Part shown: positions 4,588 to 12,370 of the stretch, piece by piece
Numbering within the stretch: the first letter of the stretch is position 1
How the letters are laid out: every line of letters begins with the position of its first letter
NCBI GenBank assembly: GCA_035290885.1
Contig: DATDTL010000021.1
Coordinates: 1-12,370 of the forward strand
From: JACQID01 sp035290885
GTDB lineage: Archaea > Aenigmatarchaeota > Aenigmatarchaeia > GW2011-AR5
Length of the DNA stretch: 12,370 nt
Reading direction: 5' to 3'
The notes under the pieces: generated by a model
The model's database searches: none
Told to the model about the DNA's origin: nothing
The model's input: only the letters and a program-made list of their open reading frames with translations
Program-made: the position numbers and the translations under genes

Positions 4588-7500
4588 TTACACCTCCAAC
4601 AATTCCTCAATATTGTTACTGCCGAGGACTTCGGATATCGTGCGGAACAGTTCCATGTTCGTTATTACCGGCACGCCGAATTCCACTGCCTTTTTTCGTA
4701 TCAGCTGCTCGTCCTGCAACGCCTGCGCTATGTTGGATGAAACGGAAGGTATGTTGATTACCATGTCCAGCTTCTTTCCTATGAGATAGTCAAGAAGGTT
4801 GGGCTGTTTATCCTCGTTGACCTTGTAAAGGGTCTTGCATTGTATGTCGTTGGATGAGAGGAACTTCGCAGTATCCTCGGTTGCATACATCTTGAATTTT
4901 TCCGAAAGCATCCGCGCCAGCTCCTCTATCTTGCTCTTGTCTCCGCCCACCGTTATGAAAATGGAGCCGTCCTTCGGTATTCGTATGCCTCCGGCTATGG
5001 CAGCCTTGAGAAACGCTTCCTCGAAAGACGAGCCGAAGCACGCGACCTCGCCGGTCGATACCATTTCCACTCCAGTCACGGGATCGGCGCCCAAACGGGT
5101 GAACGAGAATTGCGGGAACTTCACGCCGTATATCGGCGGCTCGGCATAGATTTCCGTCACTTTGTTTTCCATCATGGCGCGCGCTGCTATTTCCATCAGG
5201 TTCTTGCCTACCGTTTTGGAAACGAACGGCATGCTGCGCGAGGCGCGCAGGTTGCATTCTATCACGTATATTCCGCCCTTCTTCATGAGATATTGGATGT
5301 TGAACGGGCCCTTGATATCGAGCGCCTCGGCTATTTTTTCAGTGATGCTTATGAGGCTCTTCTTTTCGTCCGCAGTGACGTTCAAAGCCGGCATCATCAT
5401 CGTTGCATCTCCCGAATGCACGCCCGCGTCTTCTATGTGCTCAAGTATGGCGGCAACGAACGTTTTGTCGCCCCGCACGCCGTCCACTTCAACTTCTTTG
5501 GCCTTCAGCAAGAACTTTGAGATTGCGATGGAAGCGCCTTCAGGAAGGCGTTTCATGTAGTCATTGAGCTGTTCGTCGCTGAAAGCGACGTTCATTGACG
5601 AGCCGGATAGCACGTAAGACGGCCGTATCAGTACGGGATAGCCGGTGCGCTTGGCAAATTCCCTCGCGCCTGCCGCGCTTTCCAGCATCGCCCATTCCGG
5701 TTGTTGCACGCCTATGTTATCAAGCAGCGAGGAGAATTTCACGCGGTCCTCGGCGCAGTCTATGTTCTCGGCTTTGGTGCCGATGATGTTTATGCCGTGC
5801 TTTGCAAGCGGCACCGCAAGATTGTTGGGAATCTGGCCGCCGACAGAAACCACGACGCCTGCAGGGTTCTCCTTTTCGCATATGTCAAGCACGCGCTCAA
5901 GCGTAAGCTCGTCGAAATACAGCTTGTCCATCACGTCGTAGTCCGTGGAAACCGTTTCGGGATTATAGTTTATCATTATCACTTCGTCTGCGTATTTCTT
6001 CATCGCCTGCGCGGTATTGACGCAGCACCAGTCAAATTCAACCGACGAGCCTATTCGGTAGCATCCCGAGCCGAGCACTATTATTTTATTGCAGGCCGGG
6101 AACTGGATGTCGTCCTCTGTCCCGCCGTAAGTAAGATAAAGATAATTCGTCTTGGCTTCCCATTCCGCGGCAGTAGTGTCTATCTGCTTCACTACGGGAA
6201 CGATGCCCATGCTTTTCCGCAATGCCCTTATGTCGTCATCGTTCTTTCCGGTGAGCATCGCTATCCTTTTATCCGAGAATCCAAGCGCCTTGGCGCGGCG
6301 GATGCACTCCTTTCCAAGGGTCATGCCATTCTCGGCATCAACTATGTTCTTTATCTTGGAGATGAACCACGGGTCTATCTTGGCGCGGGCGGAAACGTCT
6401 TCAACACTGATGCTCCTAAGAGCGTTGGCTATGTGGAAAATCCTGCAATCGTTTGGCGTTCTGATCATTGAAACGTCGGGCTCTCCGCGCATATGCGTAA
6501 GTTCCTTGCCGGTATCCAGCATCCTCACCGCCTTCTGCAGCGCCTCCTCAAATCGCGCGCCGATTGCCATTACTTCGCCGACGGACTTCATCTGCGTGCC
6601 TATTGTCGTATCAATATCCTTGAACTTCTGGAAGTCCCATCTTGGAATCTTCACAACGACATAGTCGAGCGACGGCTCAAAGCATGCGCTCGTTCCGGTC
6701 ATCTTGTTGGTGAGTTCATGCAAGCGATAGCCAAGCGAGAGCTTCGCCGCTATGTATGCTATCGGATAGCCCGTGGCCTTGCTCGCCAGCGCCGAGCTTC
6801 TTGAAAGGCGTGAATTAACCTCTATGACCTTGAAGGCGCCGCTCTTCGGGTCGAGGGCATACTGGATGTTGCATTCGCCTACTATGCCTAGCGCGCGAAC
6901 GACCTCAAGGGCAGTCGTTCTTAGCATATGATACTCCTCGTCATTAAGCGTCTGGGACGGAGCGACAACTATGGAGTCGCCTGTATGCACGCCCATAGGG
7001 TCGAAATTTTCCATGTTGCATATGACTATGCAGTTGTCGTCCTTGTCGCGCATGACTTCGTATTCAAGTTCCTTCCAGCCGTCAAGGTATTCTTCAACAA
7101 GTATTTGCCTGATCCTGCTGTACGACAATCCGCGGTAAGCTATTTCTTTCAATTCCAGATCGTTGTATGCGACGCCAGAGCCGTAGCCTCCAAGCGTATA
7201 CGCGACGCGTACTATGACGGGATATCCGATTTCCTTTGCCGCCTTCAGCGCGTCCGTGACCGAGGTCGCCTCCATGCTTCTTGGAACAGGAGCGTTATTC
7301 CTTTCCATCAGCGAACGGAAGCTCTCCCTGTCACTGGCTAATTTTATGCCCTCGGGTCCAGTGCCGAGCACGGCAACGCCGTATTTGGCAAGAATTCCTG
7401 TCTCATGCAATTCCATGCCGCAGTTCAGCGCAGTCTGGCCGCCGAAGCCGAGGAGTATGCCCTCCGGCCGTTCCTTTGCGATAATTTTTTCGACGAACGC

Positions 7501-7695
7501 GGGCGTTATAGGAACCGAATATACCTTGCCCGCGAATCCCGGATCAGTCTGCACGGTAGCTATGTTAGGATTGACAAGCACGGTTTCTACGCCTTCCTCT
7601 TTCAGCGCCTTTATTGCTTGGGAACCGGAGTAGTCAAATTCGCCCGCTTCCCCGATTTTGATTGCGCCAGAGCCAATGATAAGAACTTTCTTCAT
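4588..7695 (-). CDS. carB: Carbamoyl-phosphate synthase large subunit
   Basis: CarB uses two ATP, bicarbonate and ammonia to make carbamoyl phosphate for pyrimidine and arginine synthesis. The 1035 residues match the usual length (about 1060-1075) and the full domain order. The first ATP-grasp half covers about 1-390: GEAGEFDYSGSQA near 15, R123, R163, GVHTGDSIVVAPSQTL near 235-250, and E292 and N294 in VIEVNSRLSRSSALASKA. A helical oligomerisation region spans about 390-530. The second half (about 530-905) repeats these features: RPSYVLSGSSM, GVHSGDATMMMPAL, VIECNLRASRSMPFVSK. The MGS-like allosteric domain runs from about 908 and keeps YATEDTAKFL, where effectors such as UMP bind in relatives. 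The ATG at 7695 overlaps the carA stop by 4 nt, so translation is coupled. The N-terminus (GSGAIKIGEAGEF) resembles archaeal rather than enterobacterial CarB. No frameshift is seen. Confidence 0.97.
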   Translation of the reverse strand: MKKVLIIGSGAIKIGEAGEFDYSGSQAIKALKEEGVETVLVNPNIATVQTDPGFAGKVYSVPITPAFVEKIIAKERPEGILLGFGGQTALNCGMELHETGILAKYGVAVLGTGPEGIKLASDRESFRSLMERNNAPVPRSMEATSVTDALKAAKEIGYPVIVRVAYTLGGYGSGVAYNDLELKEIAYRGLSYSRIRQILVEEYLDGWKELEYEVMRDKDDNCIVICNMENFDPMGVHTGDSIVVAPSQTLNDEEYHMLRTTALEVVRALGIVGECNIQYALDPKSGAFKVIEVNSRLSRSSALASKATGYPIAYIAAKLSLGYRLHELTNKMTGTSACFEPSLDYVVVKIPRWDFQKFKDIDTTIGTQMKSVGEVMAIGARFEEALQKAVRMLDTGKELTHMRGEPDVSMIRTPNDCRIFHIANALRSISVEDVSARAKIDPWFISKIKNIVDAENGMTLGKECIRRAKALGFSDKRIAMLTGKNDDDIRALRKSMGIVPVVKQIDTTAAEWEAKTNYLYLTYGGTEDDIQFPACNKIIVLGSGCYRIGSSVEFDWCCVNTAQAMKKYADEVIMINYNPETVSTDYDVMDKLYFDELTLERVLDICEKENPAGVVVSVGGQIPNNLAVPLAKHGINIIGTKAENIDCAEDRVKFSSLLDNIGVQQPEWAMLESAAGAREFAKRTGYPVLIRPSYVLSGSSMNVAFSDEQLNDYMKRLPEGASIAISKFLLKAKEVEVDGVRGDKTFVAAILEHIEDAGVHSGDATMMMPALNVTADEKKSLISITEKIAEALDIKGPFNIQYLMKKGGIYVIECNLRASRSMPFVSKTVGKNLMEIAARAMMENKVTEIYAEPPIYGVKFPQFSFTRLGADPVTGVEMVSTGEVACFGSSFEEAFLKAAIAGGIRIPKDGSIFITVGGDKSKIEELARMLSEKFKMYATEDTAKFLSSNDIQCKTLYKVNEDKQPNLLDYLIGKKLDMVINIPSVSSNIAQALQDEQLIRKKAVEFGVPVITNMELFRTISEVLGSNNIEELLEV

Positions 7696-8732
7696 CGTTT
7701 CACCATTGCGATGAACTTGTCAAACAGGAATTCCGTGTCCCGCGGCCCCGGGGACGCCTCGGGATGGAACTGGACTGCGAAGAACGGCAAAATCTTGTGG
7801 GACATGCCTTCCACAGTTCTGTCATTGACATCCAGCATGGTAGCTTCCGCATAATCCGGAAGATTATTCACGGCGTAGCCGTGATTCTGGGAAGTTATGT
7901 AGCACTTGCTTGTCTTCACGTCAATGCATGCATGGTTCTGCCCGCGATGCCCGAACTTTAGTTTATGGGTAGTGCCGCCCATTGCCAATGCAAGTATCTG
8001 CATGCCAAGGCATATGCCGAATATAGGGATTTTGTATTGCATCAATTCCTTTGCGGCGGCAATTGCCGGCGCGGCAATAGCCGGGTCGCCGGGGCCGTTG
8101 GATATTAGTATGCCCTGTGGATTGAAAGACATTATTTTATCTGCGCTGTACGACGCTGGCAGGCGCACGACTCTGGCGCCTCTTGCAATCAGCGAACGTA
8201 TTATGTTCTCCTTGGCGCCGCAGTCCATGACCGCTATAGTCGGCCCTGCGCCTTGGTAAATCAACGGCTCTTTCACGGTAACAAGGGAGACGAGATCCGT
8301 ATGATTCGGGTCGGTTATTTTCGGCATGACAGGCGCGTCGGTTATGGCCCCGAGCATCGTCCCGCGTGCCCGGAGCGTCTTGGTCAGCCGCCTCGTGTCC
8401 ACGCCGGATATTCCCGGCACGCCGTATTTTTTCAATGTTTCGTCAAGGGTCAAAAACGCGGCTCTGTGGCTGGGCCTTTCGCACGCCTCGCCGGCCACGT
8501 ATCCTTCTATCTTCGGCGAGGCCGATTCAAAATCCCGCTCGTCCACGCCATAATTGCCTATCAGAGGAAAAGTCTGGCAGAGTATCTGCCCTTTATAAGA
8601 AGGATCGGTTATGGCTTGGGTATAGCCGGTCATGCCCGTGTTGAACACGACTTCGCCGCCTGCCAGCGAAGGGGAACCGAAGGACCCGCCCTCAAACACC
8701 GAGCCGTCCTCAAGAACAAGAAATCTCTTCAA
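7692..8732 (-). CDS. carA: Carbamoyl-phosphate synthase small (glutaminase) subunit
   Basis: CarA hydrolyses glutamine and passes ammonia through a tunnel to CarB. The 346 residues show the CarA-specific N-terminal domain (LEDGSVFEGGSFGS, FNTGMTGYTQAITDPSYKGQ, GISGVDTRRLTK) and a C-terminal class I glutamine amidotransferase domain from about 165. The catalytic triad is visible: Cys241 in FGICLGMQ, His323 and Glu325 in VQFHPEASPGP, and SNGPGDP forms the oxyanion region near 211-217. Length is a little under the bacterial norm of about 380, as in many archaea. The start is TTG at 8732; an in-frame stop a few codons upstream rules out a longer protein, and GAGGG lies six bases before it as a possible ribosome-binding site. 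A TATA box is about 34 bases upstream. First gene of carAB. Confidence 0.96.
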   Translation of the reverse strand: MKRFLVLEDGSVFEGGSFGSPSLAGGEVVFNTGMTGYTQAITDPSYKGQILCQTFPLIGNYGVDERDFESASPKIEGYVAGEACERPSHRAAFLTLDETLKKYGVPGISGVDTRRLTKTLRARGTMLGAITDAPVMPKITDPNHTDLVSLVTVKEPLIYQGAGPTIAVMDCGAKENIIRSLIARGARVVRLPASYSADKIMSFNPQGILISNGPGDPAIAAPAIAAAKELMQYKIPIFGICLGMQILALAMGGTTHKLKFGHRGQNHACIDVKTSKCYITSQNHGYAVNNLPDYAEATMLDVNDRTVEGMSHKILPFFAVQFHPEASPGPRDTEFLFDKFIAMVKR

Positions 8733-8761
8733 TATAACCCTCTTCTATTCTGATGTAAAAA

Positions 8762-8770
8762 CTTAAAAAG
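8762..8770 (-). promoter_or_regulatory. carAB promoter TATA box
   Basis: Minus-strand CTTTTTAAG is centred about 34 bases before the TTG start of carA, leaving a short leader with GAGGG just before the start codon. The element is nearly symmetric, so it could also fire toward 8790 on the plus strand, where no gene is evident before 8951. Confidence 0.5.
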
Positions 8771-8920
8771 TCGGCGCGAACAAAGGGGATAAAGGAAAAG
8801 CAGCCGGCAGAAACAGGAAGGAAAGGTCGCATGGAGTAGCGTTGCGTGCCATATTCAGCAACCGGCGTCTGCAAAGGGGTAGTATGAAGAAGGATAGTGG
8901 GAAGGCTGCGATGGAACGGC

Positions 8921-8928
8921 TTTTAAAA
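8921..8928 (+). promoter_or_regulatory. TATA box of the membrane-anchored protein gene
   Basis: TTTTAAAA is centred about 26 bases before the ATG at 8951, which predicts a leaderless mRNA. The purine-rich stretch between the carA promoter and this box (about 8771-8920) shows no supported gene. Confidence 0.55.
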
Positions 8929-8950
8929 TTCTCATGGCCATTATTTTTTC

Positions 8951-9415
8951 ATGAAAGCAGACACAAAAAAGAGGCTAATGGTGATTTTCATCGTGGGAAG
9001 CCTGTTCCTTTCCTCAGCCGCGTTCTTTATCATAGGTCTGGCAAACAACTCCGGCGCCCCGCCAGCGGTCGAGCCCCTGACGGCTTTTGTGCTTGAGAAG
9101 GCGCTTTCAGAGGAGTCGGAAAAGTTTTACGTGGGCAACGGTTTCACGATTATGAGGGTGTACTATTCCGGCGACAACGGCACGCTTTCTAATTACGTTT
9201 CCGGGTTGCCGGACGCTATGGCAACGGTAAGCGGTCAGAAGCAGCTTATTGTTGAAAAAATACCGGCCAACGAGACTTACGTCACAGTGGAAAGCCTGAA
9301 CGGAAAGGACGTTGTCAACGGCACGGACGCCCAGAAAATTTCTGACGCCCTTTGCGACAAGCTGATGCTAAAGCCGTCTGTGTGCCTGTTCAGGAACTTT
9401 ACCGCTTCATCCTAG
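8951..9415 (+). CDS. Membrane-anchored extracytoplasmic protein
   Basis: A 154-residue protein of unknown family. A basic start (MKADTKKR) is followed by one hydrophobic segment at about 9-30 (LMVIFIVGSLFLSSAAFFII), so the N-terminus should stay inside and the rest outside, as a signal anchor or uncleaved signal peptide. A short Pro-rich linker leads to an alpha/beta domain of about 115 residues. It carries five N-x-S/T sequons (N32, N76, N107, N123, N149), which in archaea can be N-glycosylated on the outer face, and two cysteines (C135, C145) that could form a disulphide. It resembles no enzyme I know. The ATG at 8951 fits the TATA box 26 bases upstream. It converges on the minus-strand alaS operon; its last 17 bases overlap a 37-codon ORF there. 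Confidence 0.75.
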   Translation: MKADTKKRLMVIFIVGSLFLSSAAFFIIGLANNSGAPPAVEPLTAFVLEKALSEESEKFYVGNGFTIMRVYYSGDNGTLSNYVSGLPDAMATVSGQKQLIVEKIPANETYVTVESLNGKDVVNGTDAQKISDALCDKLMLKPSVCLFRNFTASS

Positions 9416-9512
9416 CGATGTCTTCCTTGAAGCGCCTGAGTACCTTAGGCACGTCTTCCGCTTCAACGCGCAGTATCTCGGCTGCTTTCTTCAGCTTTTG
9501 CATATCATCCAT
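9399..9512 (-). CDS. Small 37-residue helical protein downstream of alaS
   Basis: ATG at 9512 opens 37 codons to TAA at 9399-9401. The start lies 8 bases inside the end of alaS in another frame, an arrangement typical of translational coupling. The peptide is highly charged and strongly helical: QKLKKAAEILRVEAEDV, then PKVLRRFKEDIARMKR. The spacing of Leu, Ile, Val and Phe fits one or two amphipathic helices, as in a small coiled-coil or binding partner. It is below the usual length cut-off, so it is easily missed. It is convergent with the membrane-anchored protein gene and overlaps it by 17 bases. Real coding is likely from composition and context; function unknown. Confidence 0.6.
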   Translation of the reverse strand: MDDMQKLKKAAEILRVEAEDVPKVLRRFKEDIARMKR

Positions 9513-12111
9513 TTTTCATACGCTTCCTTATTTTTTCAAGCGCGGATTTGTCCGGCAGCTTCTCGTACGTTCCCTGCGCAAACGTGCCTGAGCCGCCGCC
9601 GCTCCCTATGATGATGCCAATGACAAATTTCATCGTTTCGTTGGCGCCTTCGCCGGATATGACTATGCTCTTGTCCTTAGTTCCGAAAAGAACGTAGGAG
9701 CCGCCCCTTTTCGTAATCGCCATGAGGCCTTTCCTGTCTGCGTCCAGCACATCCACGCTTTTCGCATCAAGGCTTTCTGCGCGAGACTTGGCGTTTTCCT
9801 CGTATTCCTTCTTCGTGCGTTTCCATTCGTTGAAAAGTCGTTCTGCGCCGGCAACAATATCCTTTGTGCCTAGTATGCTTTCGGCTTCCTTGGCTATATA
9901 TGCCATCTTTTCTTCGTATTCGCTGGCAGCTTCGCCCGCTACAAGCGTCAGCCGTATCACGCCGTCCTGCATTTTCTCGGCTTTGGTTATTATGATTCTT
10001 CCTATTATACCCGTTTCGTCAACGTGCGTTCCGCCGCACGCCTCCGTGTCCACGCCGGGTATTTCCAGTATCCTTAATTCTTTCGCCGGAATTGCCGGCC
10101 CTTGATAGATGCGCATCCCGAATCTCTTTTCGGCTTCAGTTCGCTCCATCACGTGCTTGTGGGTCTGAATGTTTCTTTTGACGGCATCATTGGCCAGCTT
10201 TTCTATTTCATCAAGCTGCTCCTGCGACGGAATCCTGTAATGCGTAAGGTCTATCGTCGCCTTTTCCGGCGTCTTCATGGCTCCTGCCTGCCAAACGTGG
10301 CTGCCGAGTACGCGCCGCGCGAGCCCGTTGACTATGTGTATGGCGCTATGGTGCTTCATAAGCCGCTCGCGCCTTTTCGCATCTATAACGCCTTTTACCG
10401 TGTCACCTTCTTTGAACGGAATTCTATGCATTTTATGCGCCACTACGCCGGTAAACTTCTGCACGTCTTTCACAGGCGCGCCGTTTATCGTGCCAAGGTC
10501 ATTCTGCTGGCCGCCGCCTTCCGGATAAAATACCGTCCTGTCAAGAGCGACCCAGTTATCTTTTATTTTCAGAACTTTCGCTGTGAACTCGCGGGCGTTG
10601 TTCTCATTATAATATAAAAGTTCCGTTGGCGGAGCGTCGATCTCTATCTTCGGTTTCTCCTTCTTCTCGCTCCTTCTATGGCGGTCAGCTACCATGAGAT
10701 AGAAGTTTTCAGGAATGACTATGCCCGGGATTACTTCTTTCACGTCTTCGGGCGGGATGCCGTGGCTGTCGTAAAGCTCTATAAGCTTGTTAGTGTCGAC
10801 GTTCTTCAGTTTGCCGACTATTTCCCTGCTTTTCTCCTTTGTTGAGTGATATTTCTCCTTCTCGTAAGCGAGTATGCCGCCGATGCTGCTGACGGCTTCC
10901 TGAAGTTCAGGATAGATATCCTTGAGGAACAGCGCATGCATTTCGCACAGCTTTGCAAAGTCAATGTCCCAGCCGTTCTTCCCGGCCAACGAAAACGCCC
11001 TTCTCAGTATCAGGCGAAGGTTATAGCCGCCGCCAACGTTGCTCGGCAGAGTGCCGTCGTTTATCGCAACAAGCAAGGTTCTTGTATGCTCGGCGATCGA
11101 ATAGAGCGCAGCAAGCGGCATGACGTTTTCCTTGAGCGTGTTTGCATCGTAGCCCGTCTTTTCCGCGACTTTCTTCCATGCCTTGTCCATGTCGTCGGCT
11201 TCGTCTACGTTGAGCATTGATGCATACGGCAGGAATTTCTTTATGACCCCTTCGTTTACTTGTATCCCGGTTATGCCCTTGAGGTGCTCTACTACAGTCG
11301 GGAAAGTTGTTTCGTAGCTGTTGACAGTGCCGTGCGAGAACCACGCGTTCCTTTCCTGGCCAAGGCCCATGTCAAGGACTTTGAGCTTGAGGTCTTCGTA
11401 GCCGGTTTCGGTCTGCCTGAATTGCATGTATACCTGGTTTGCCAACTCAAGACCGCCCGAGAAAAATTCAACGCAGGGCCCGAAGTTGCCCGACCCCGCC
11501 CAAACGTCCTCGTGCAATATTATTTCCTTCATCGGAAGGCCAAGCCCGTCCGTAAACCATTGCATGAGATGGAGAAAATAATCATTCATCCTGTAATCCT
11601 TCGGCTGCTCAAAGCGGTGCTGGCCTATCATGACAAAGCAGGTATAATGCGCGCCGGTTATGCCGACGTTGTCTATGTCGTTGAACCTCAGGCACGTCTG
11701 CGGTATCACGAGCGGATTTGCCGGCGGCTTTACCTCGCCTGATATCACGTAAGGAATGAAAGCGTCTATTGATGCCTCAACAAAATGGAGGTCCGTGCGC
11801 CATCGCGCAGTGACAGGATACCGCTTTATCGGCGTATAGCCTTGCTGCTGCAATAGCGCAGAAAACTTCTTCCACACTTCAGGATAGCTCATTTTGTTCT
11901 TCGCAGGGCTCTTGCCTATGAACGAATACCCGCCGCAGCATGCAGAGTCCCCGCAGGCGCTTCGCACCCCGACAGACCAGAATGCACGAGCGCACGATGC
12001 GCACTTGCGGCGAGCAAAGCCGAGGTCCGCCATGCCGTTAGGATAATATTTTGCAGGGTTCTTTGCGAACTCAGCGAAATATTTCTTCTTTAGCGCCTTG
12101 TCGTCAAGCAT
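9505..12111 (-). CDS. alaS: Alanyl-tRNA synthetase, archaeal type
   Basis: AlaRS charges tRNA-Ala and clears mischarged Ser and Gly. With the ATG at 12111 it has 868 residues. Seen in order: an archaeal N-terminal zinc-binding segment (C37-A-S-C40 and C53...C59); the class II catalytic core with motif 2 LRFNDIDNVG around R142 and motif 3 GGGYNLRLILRR at 360-371; a beta-barrel region (VALDRTVFYPEGGGQQND near 521-538); the editing site with H588-x3-H592 and C692GGTH696, all four metal ligands kept; and a C-Ala domain with the GSGGGSG run near 836-842. The ATG at 12111 is preferred because homologues begin near this point and a TATA box lies 26 bases upstream. A GTG at 12156, overlapping the preceding ORF as GTGA, would add 15 residues. 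The gene is intact. Confidence 0.97.
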   Translation of the reverse strand: MLDDKALKKKYFAEFAKNPAKYYPNGMADLGFARRKCASCARAFWSVGVRSACGDSACCGGYSFIGKSPAKNKMSYPEVWKKFSALLQQQGYTPIKRYPVTARWRTDLHFVEASIDAFIPYVISGEVKPPANPLVIPQTCLRFNDIDNVGITGAHYTCFVMIGQHRFEQPKDYRMNDYFLHLMQWFTDGLGLPMKEIILHEDVWAGSGNFGPCVEFFSGGLELANQVYMQFRQTETGYEDLKLKVLDMGLGQERNAWFSHGTVNSYETTFPTVVEHLKGITGIQVNEGVIKKFLPYASMLNVDEADDMDKAWKKVAEKTGYDANTLKENVMPLAALYSIAEHTRTLLVAINDGTLPSNVGGGYNLRLILRRAFSLAGKNGWDIDFAKLCEMHALFLKDIYPELQEAVSSIGGILAYEKEKYHSTKEKSREIVGKLKNVDTNKLIELYDSHGIPPEDVKEVIPGIVIPENFYLMVADRHRRSEKKEKPKIEIDAPPTELLYYNENNAREFTAKVLKIKDNWVALDRTVFYPEGGGQQNDLGTINGAPVKDVQKFTGVVAHKMHRIPFKEGDTVKGVIDAKRRERLMKHHSAIHIVNGLARRVLGSHVWQAGAMKTPEKATIDLTHYRIPSQEQLDEIEKLANDAVKRNIQTHKHVMERTEAEKRFGMRIYQGPAIPAKELRILEIPGVDTEACGGTHVDETGIIGRIIITKAEKMQDGVIRLTLVAGEAASEYEEKMAYIAKEAESILGTKDIVAGAERLFNEWKRTKKEYEENAKSRAESLDAKSVDVLDADRKGLMAITKRGGSYVLFGTKDKSIVISGEGANETMKFVIGIIIGSGGGSGTFAQGTYEKLPDKSALEKIRKRMKNG

Positions 12112-12131
12112 ATTAGTCTTCTTGGCGGGAA

Positions 12132-12142
12132 GGTTTTTATGG
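12132..12142 (-). promoter_or_regulatory. alaS TATA box
   Basis: Minus-strand CCATAAAAACC is centred about 26 bases before the ATG at 12111, the standard spacing for a leaderless archaeal transcript. This decides the start in favour of 12111 over the GTG at 12156, which would put the box inside the gene. Transcription from further upstream may still occur. Confidence 0.6.
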
Positions 12143-12152
12143 TTGAGGCCGA

Positions 12153-12299
12153 TCACAAATACTTCTCAAAGTCTTGCCTTGATGTGTGCAAATTTGCTTG
12201 GAATAGCATAGTCTTCGCTTGGTCCGTTATAGCTTGGCAGGCGTAAAGAACGGATTCGTCAGATGGCATGGGAAGCGGGCAGTTTCCGTTATTATTCAT
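12153..12299 (-). CDS. Small 48-residue ORF upstream of alaS
   Basis: ATG at 12299 opens 48 codons to TGA at 12153-12155. Its start overlaps the stop of the preceding gene as TAATG, and its stop overlaps a GTG start option of alaS as GTGA, both hallmarks of coupled operon genes. The peptide begins with an Asn-rich and Pro-containing segment and continues as a probable helix (ESVLYACQAITDQAKTML, then SRQDFEKYL) with two Cys (C7, C21). No family is recognised. Coding is supported mainly by the two overlaps; chance remains possible. Confidence 0.45.
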   Translation of the reverse strand: MNNNGNCPLPMPSDESVLYACQAITDQAKTMLFQANLHTSRQDFEKYL

Positions 12300-12370
12300 T
12301 ACCCTGCATCATATAATTCAAGCTTGCCTATAAAATCAGAATTGCGGTTCGGCGCGAATACATGGAGGTC
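12299..12370 (-). CDS. 3' end of an unrecognised gene (partial)
   Basis: The minus-strand frame is open from the window edge to TAA at 12299-12301, giving the last 23 residues (starting DLHVFAPNRNSDFIG and ending KLELYDAG). The composition looks like a real protein end with a final beta strand. The stop shares one base with the next ATG. The gene would head the alaS-region operon, but too little is visible to name it. Confidence 0.45.
   Translation of the reverse strand, partial: DLHVFAPNRNSDFIGKLELYDAG

Noticed and set aside
5701..6471. 256-codon plus-strand frame inside carB
   Set aside because: It is an antisense shadow of the conserved carB coding sequence, a common effect of carB codon bias.
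8740..8950. C/D-box or H/ACA guide RNA upstream of the membrane-anchored gene
   Set aside because: No paired C and D boxes or convincing hairpin-ACA structure could be made out.
10102..10617. 171-codon plus-strand frame inside alaS
   Set aside because: It is antisense to the AlaRS editing region and linker, with no promoter or start signal.

Overview
The window looks like chromosomal DNA from an archaeon with a compact genome. The evidence is an archaeal-type alanyl-tRNA synthetase with an N-terminal zinc-binding segment, a tRNA-Gln gene interrupted by a non-canonical D-loop intron, a VapB/VapC pair of the archaeal kind, and TATA-like boxes centred about 24-28 bases before many start codons, as expected for leaderless archaeal mRNAs. 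An ultra-small (DPANN/Micrarchaeota-like) archaeon would fit, but that lineage is inference and no single gene proves it.

Layout. 1-249: 3' end of an unrecognised gene with an acidic tail. 250-784: an AT-rich block with a perfect palindrome, a strong hairpin, and a possible tiny ORF, otherwise empty. 785-1402 (minus): a vapB-vapC toxin-antitoxin operon whose vapC is split by a one-base frameshift in a homopolymer. 1623-2906 (minus): two uncharacterised proteins. 2986-3234 (plus): a small winged-helix-like protein. 3244-3413: three consecutive inverted repeats, the last carrying the TATA box of the tRNA gene. 3414-3515: tRNA-Gln(CUG) with a roughly 30-nt D-loop insertion. 3533-3730: a PspC-domain membrane protein. 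3702-3970 (minus): a frameshifted glutaredoxin-like gene, divergent from an orphan gene at 4024-4587 and sharing one palindromic TATA box with it. 4588-8732 (minus): carA-carB, both subunits of glutamine-dependent carbamoyl-phosphate synthase, overlapping by 4 nt. 8951-9415 (plus): a membrane-anchored extracytoplasmic protein rich in N-glycosylation sequons. 9399-12370 (minus): alaS, flanked by a 37-codon ORF that overlaps its 3' end and a 48-codon ORF just upstream, with the tail of another gene at the window edge.

How the genes work together. CarA hydrolyses glutamine and channels ammonia to CarB, which makes carbamoyl phosphate for pyrimidine and arginine synthesis. AlaRS and tRNA-Gln belong to translation. 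VapBC is a self-contained regulatory/stress module, apparently damaged or frameshift-dependent. Gene ends are packed tightly: several convergent pairs abut or overlap.

Most interesting points: the D-loop intron of tRNA-Gln with its GNRA-capped hairpin; two clear single-base frameshifts (vapC, glutaredoxin) that are either assembly errors or real; a symmetric TATA element shared by two leaderless genes; the inverted repeat that embeds the tRNA promoter; and small overlapping ORFs around alaS that a length-filtered annotation would miss. I found no CRISPR array, insertion sequence, rRNA or clear defence island beyond VapBC.
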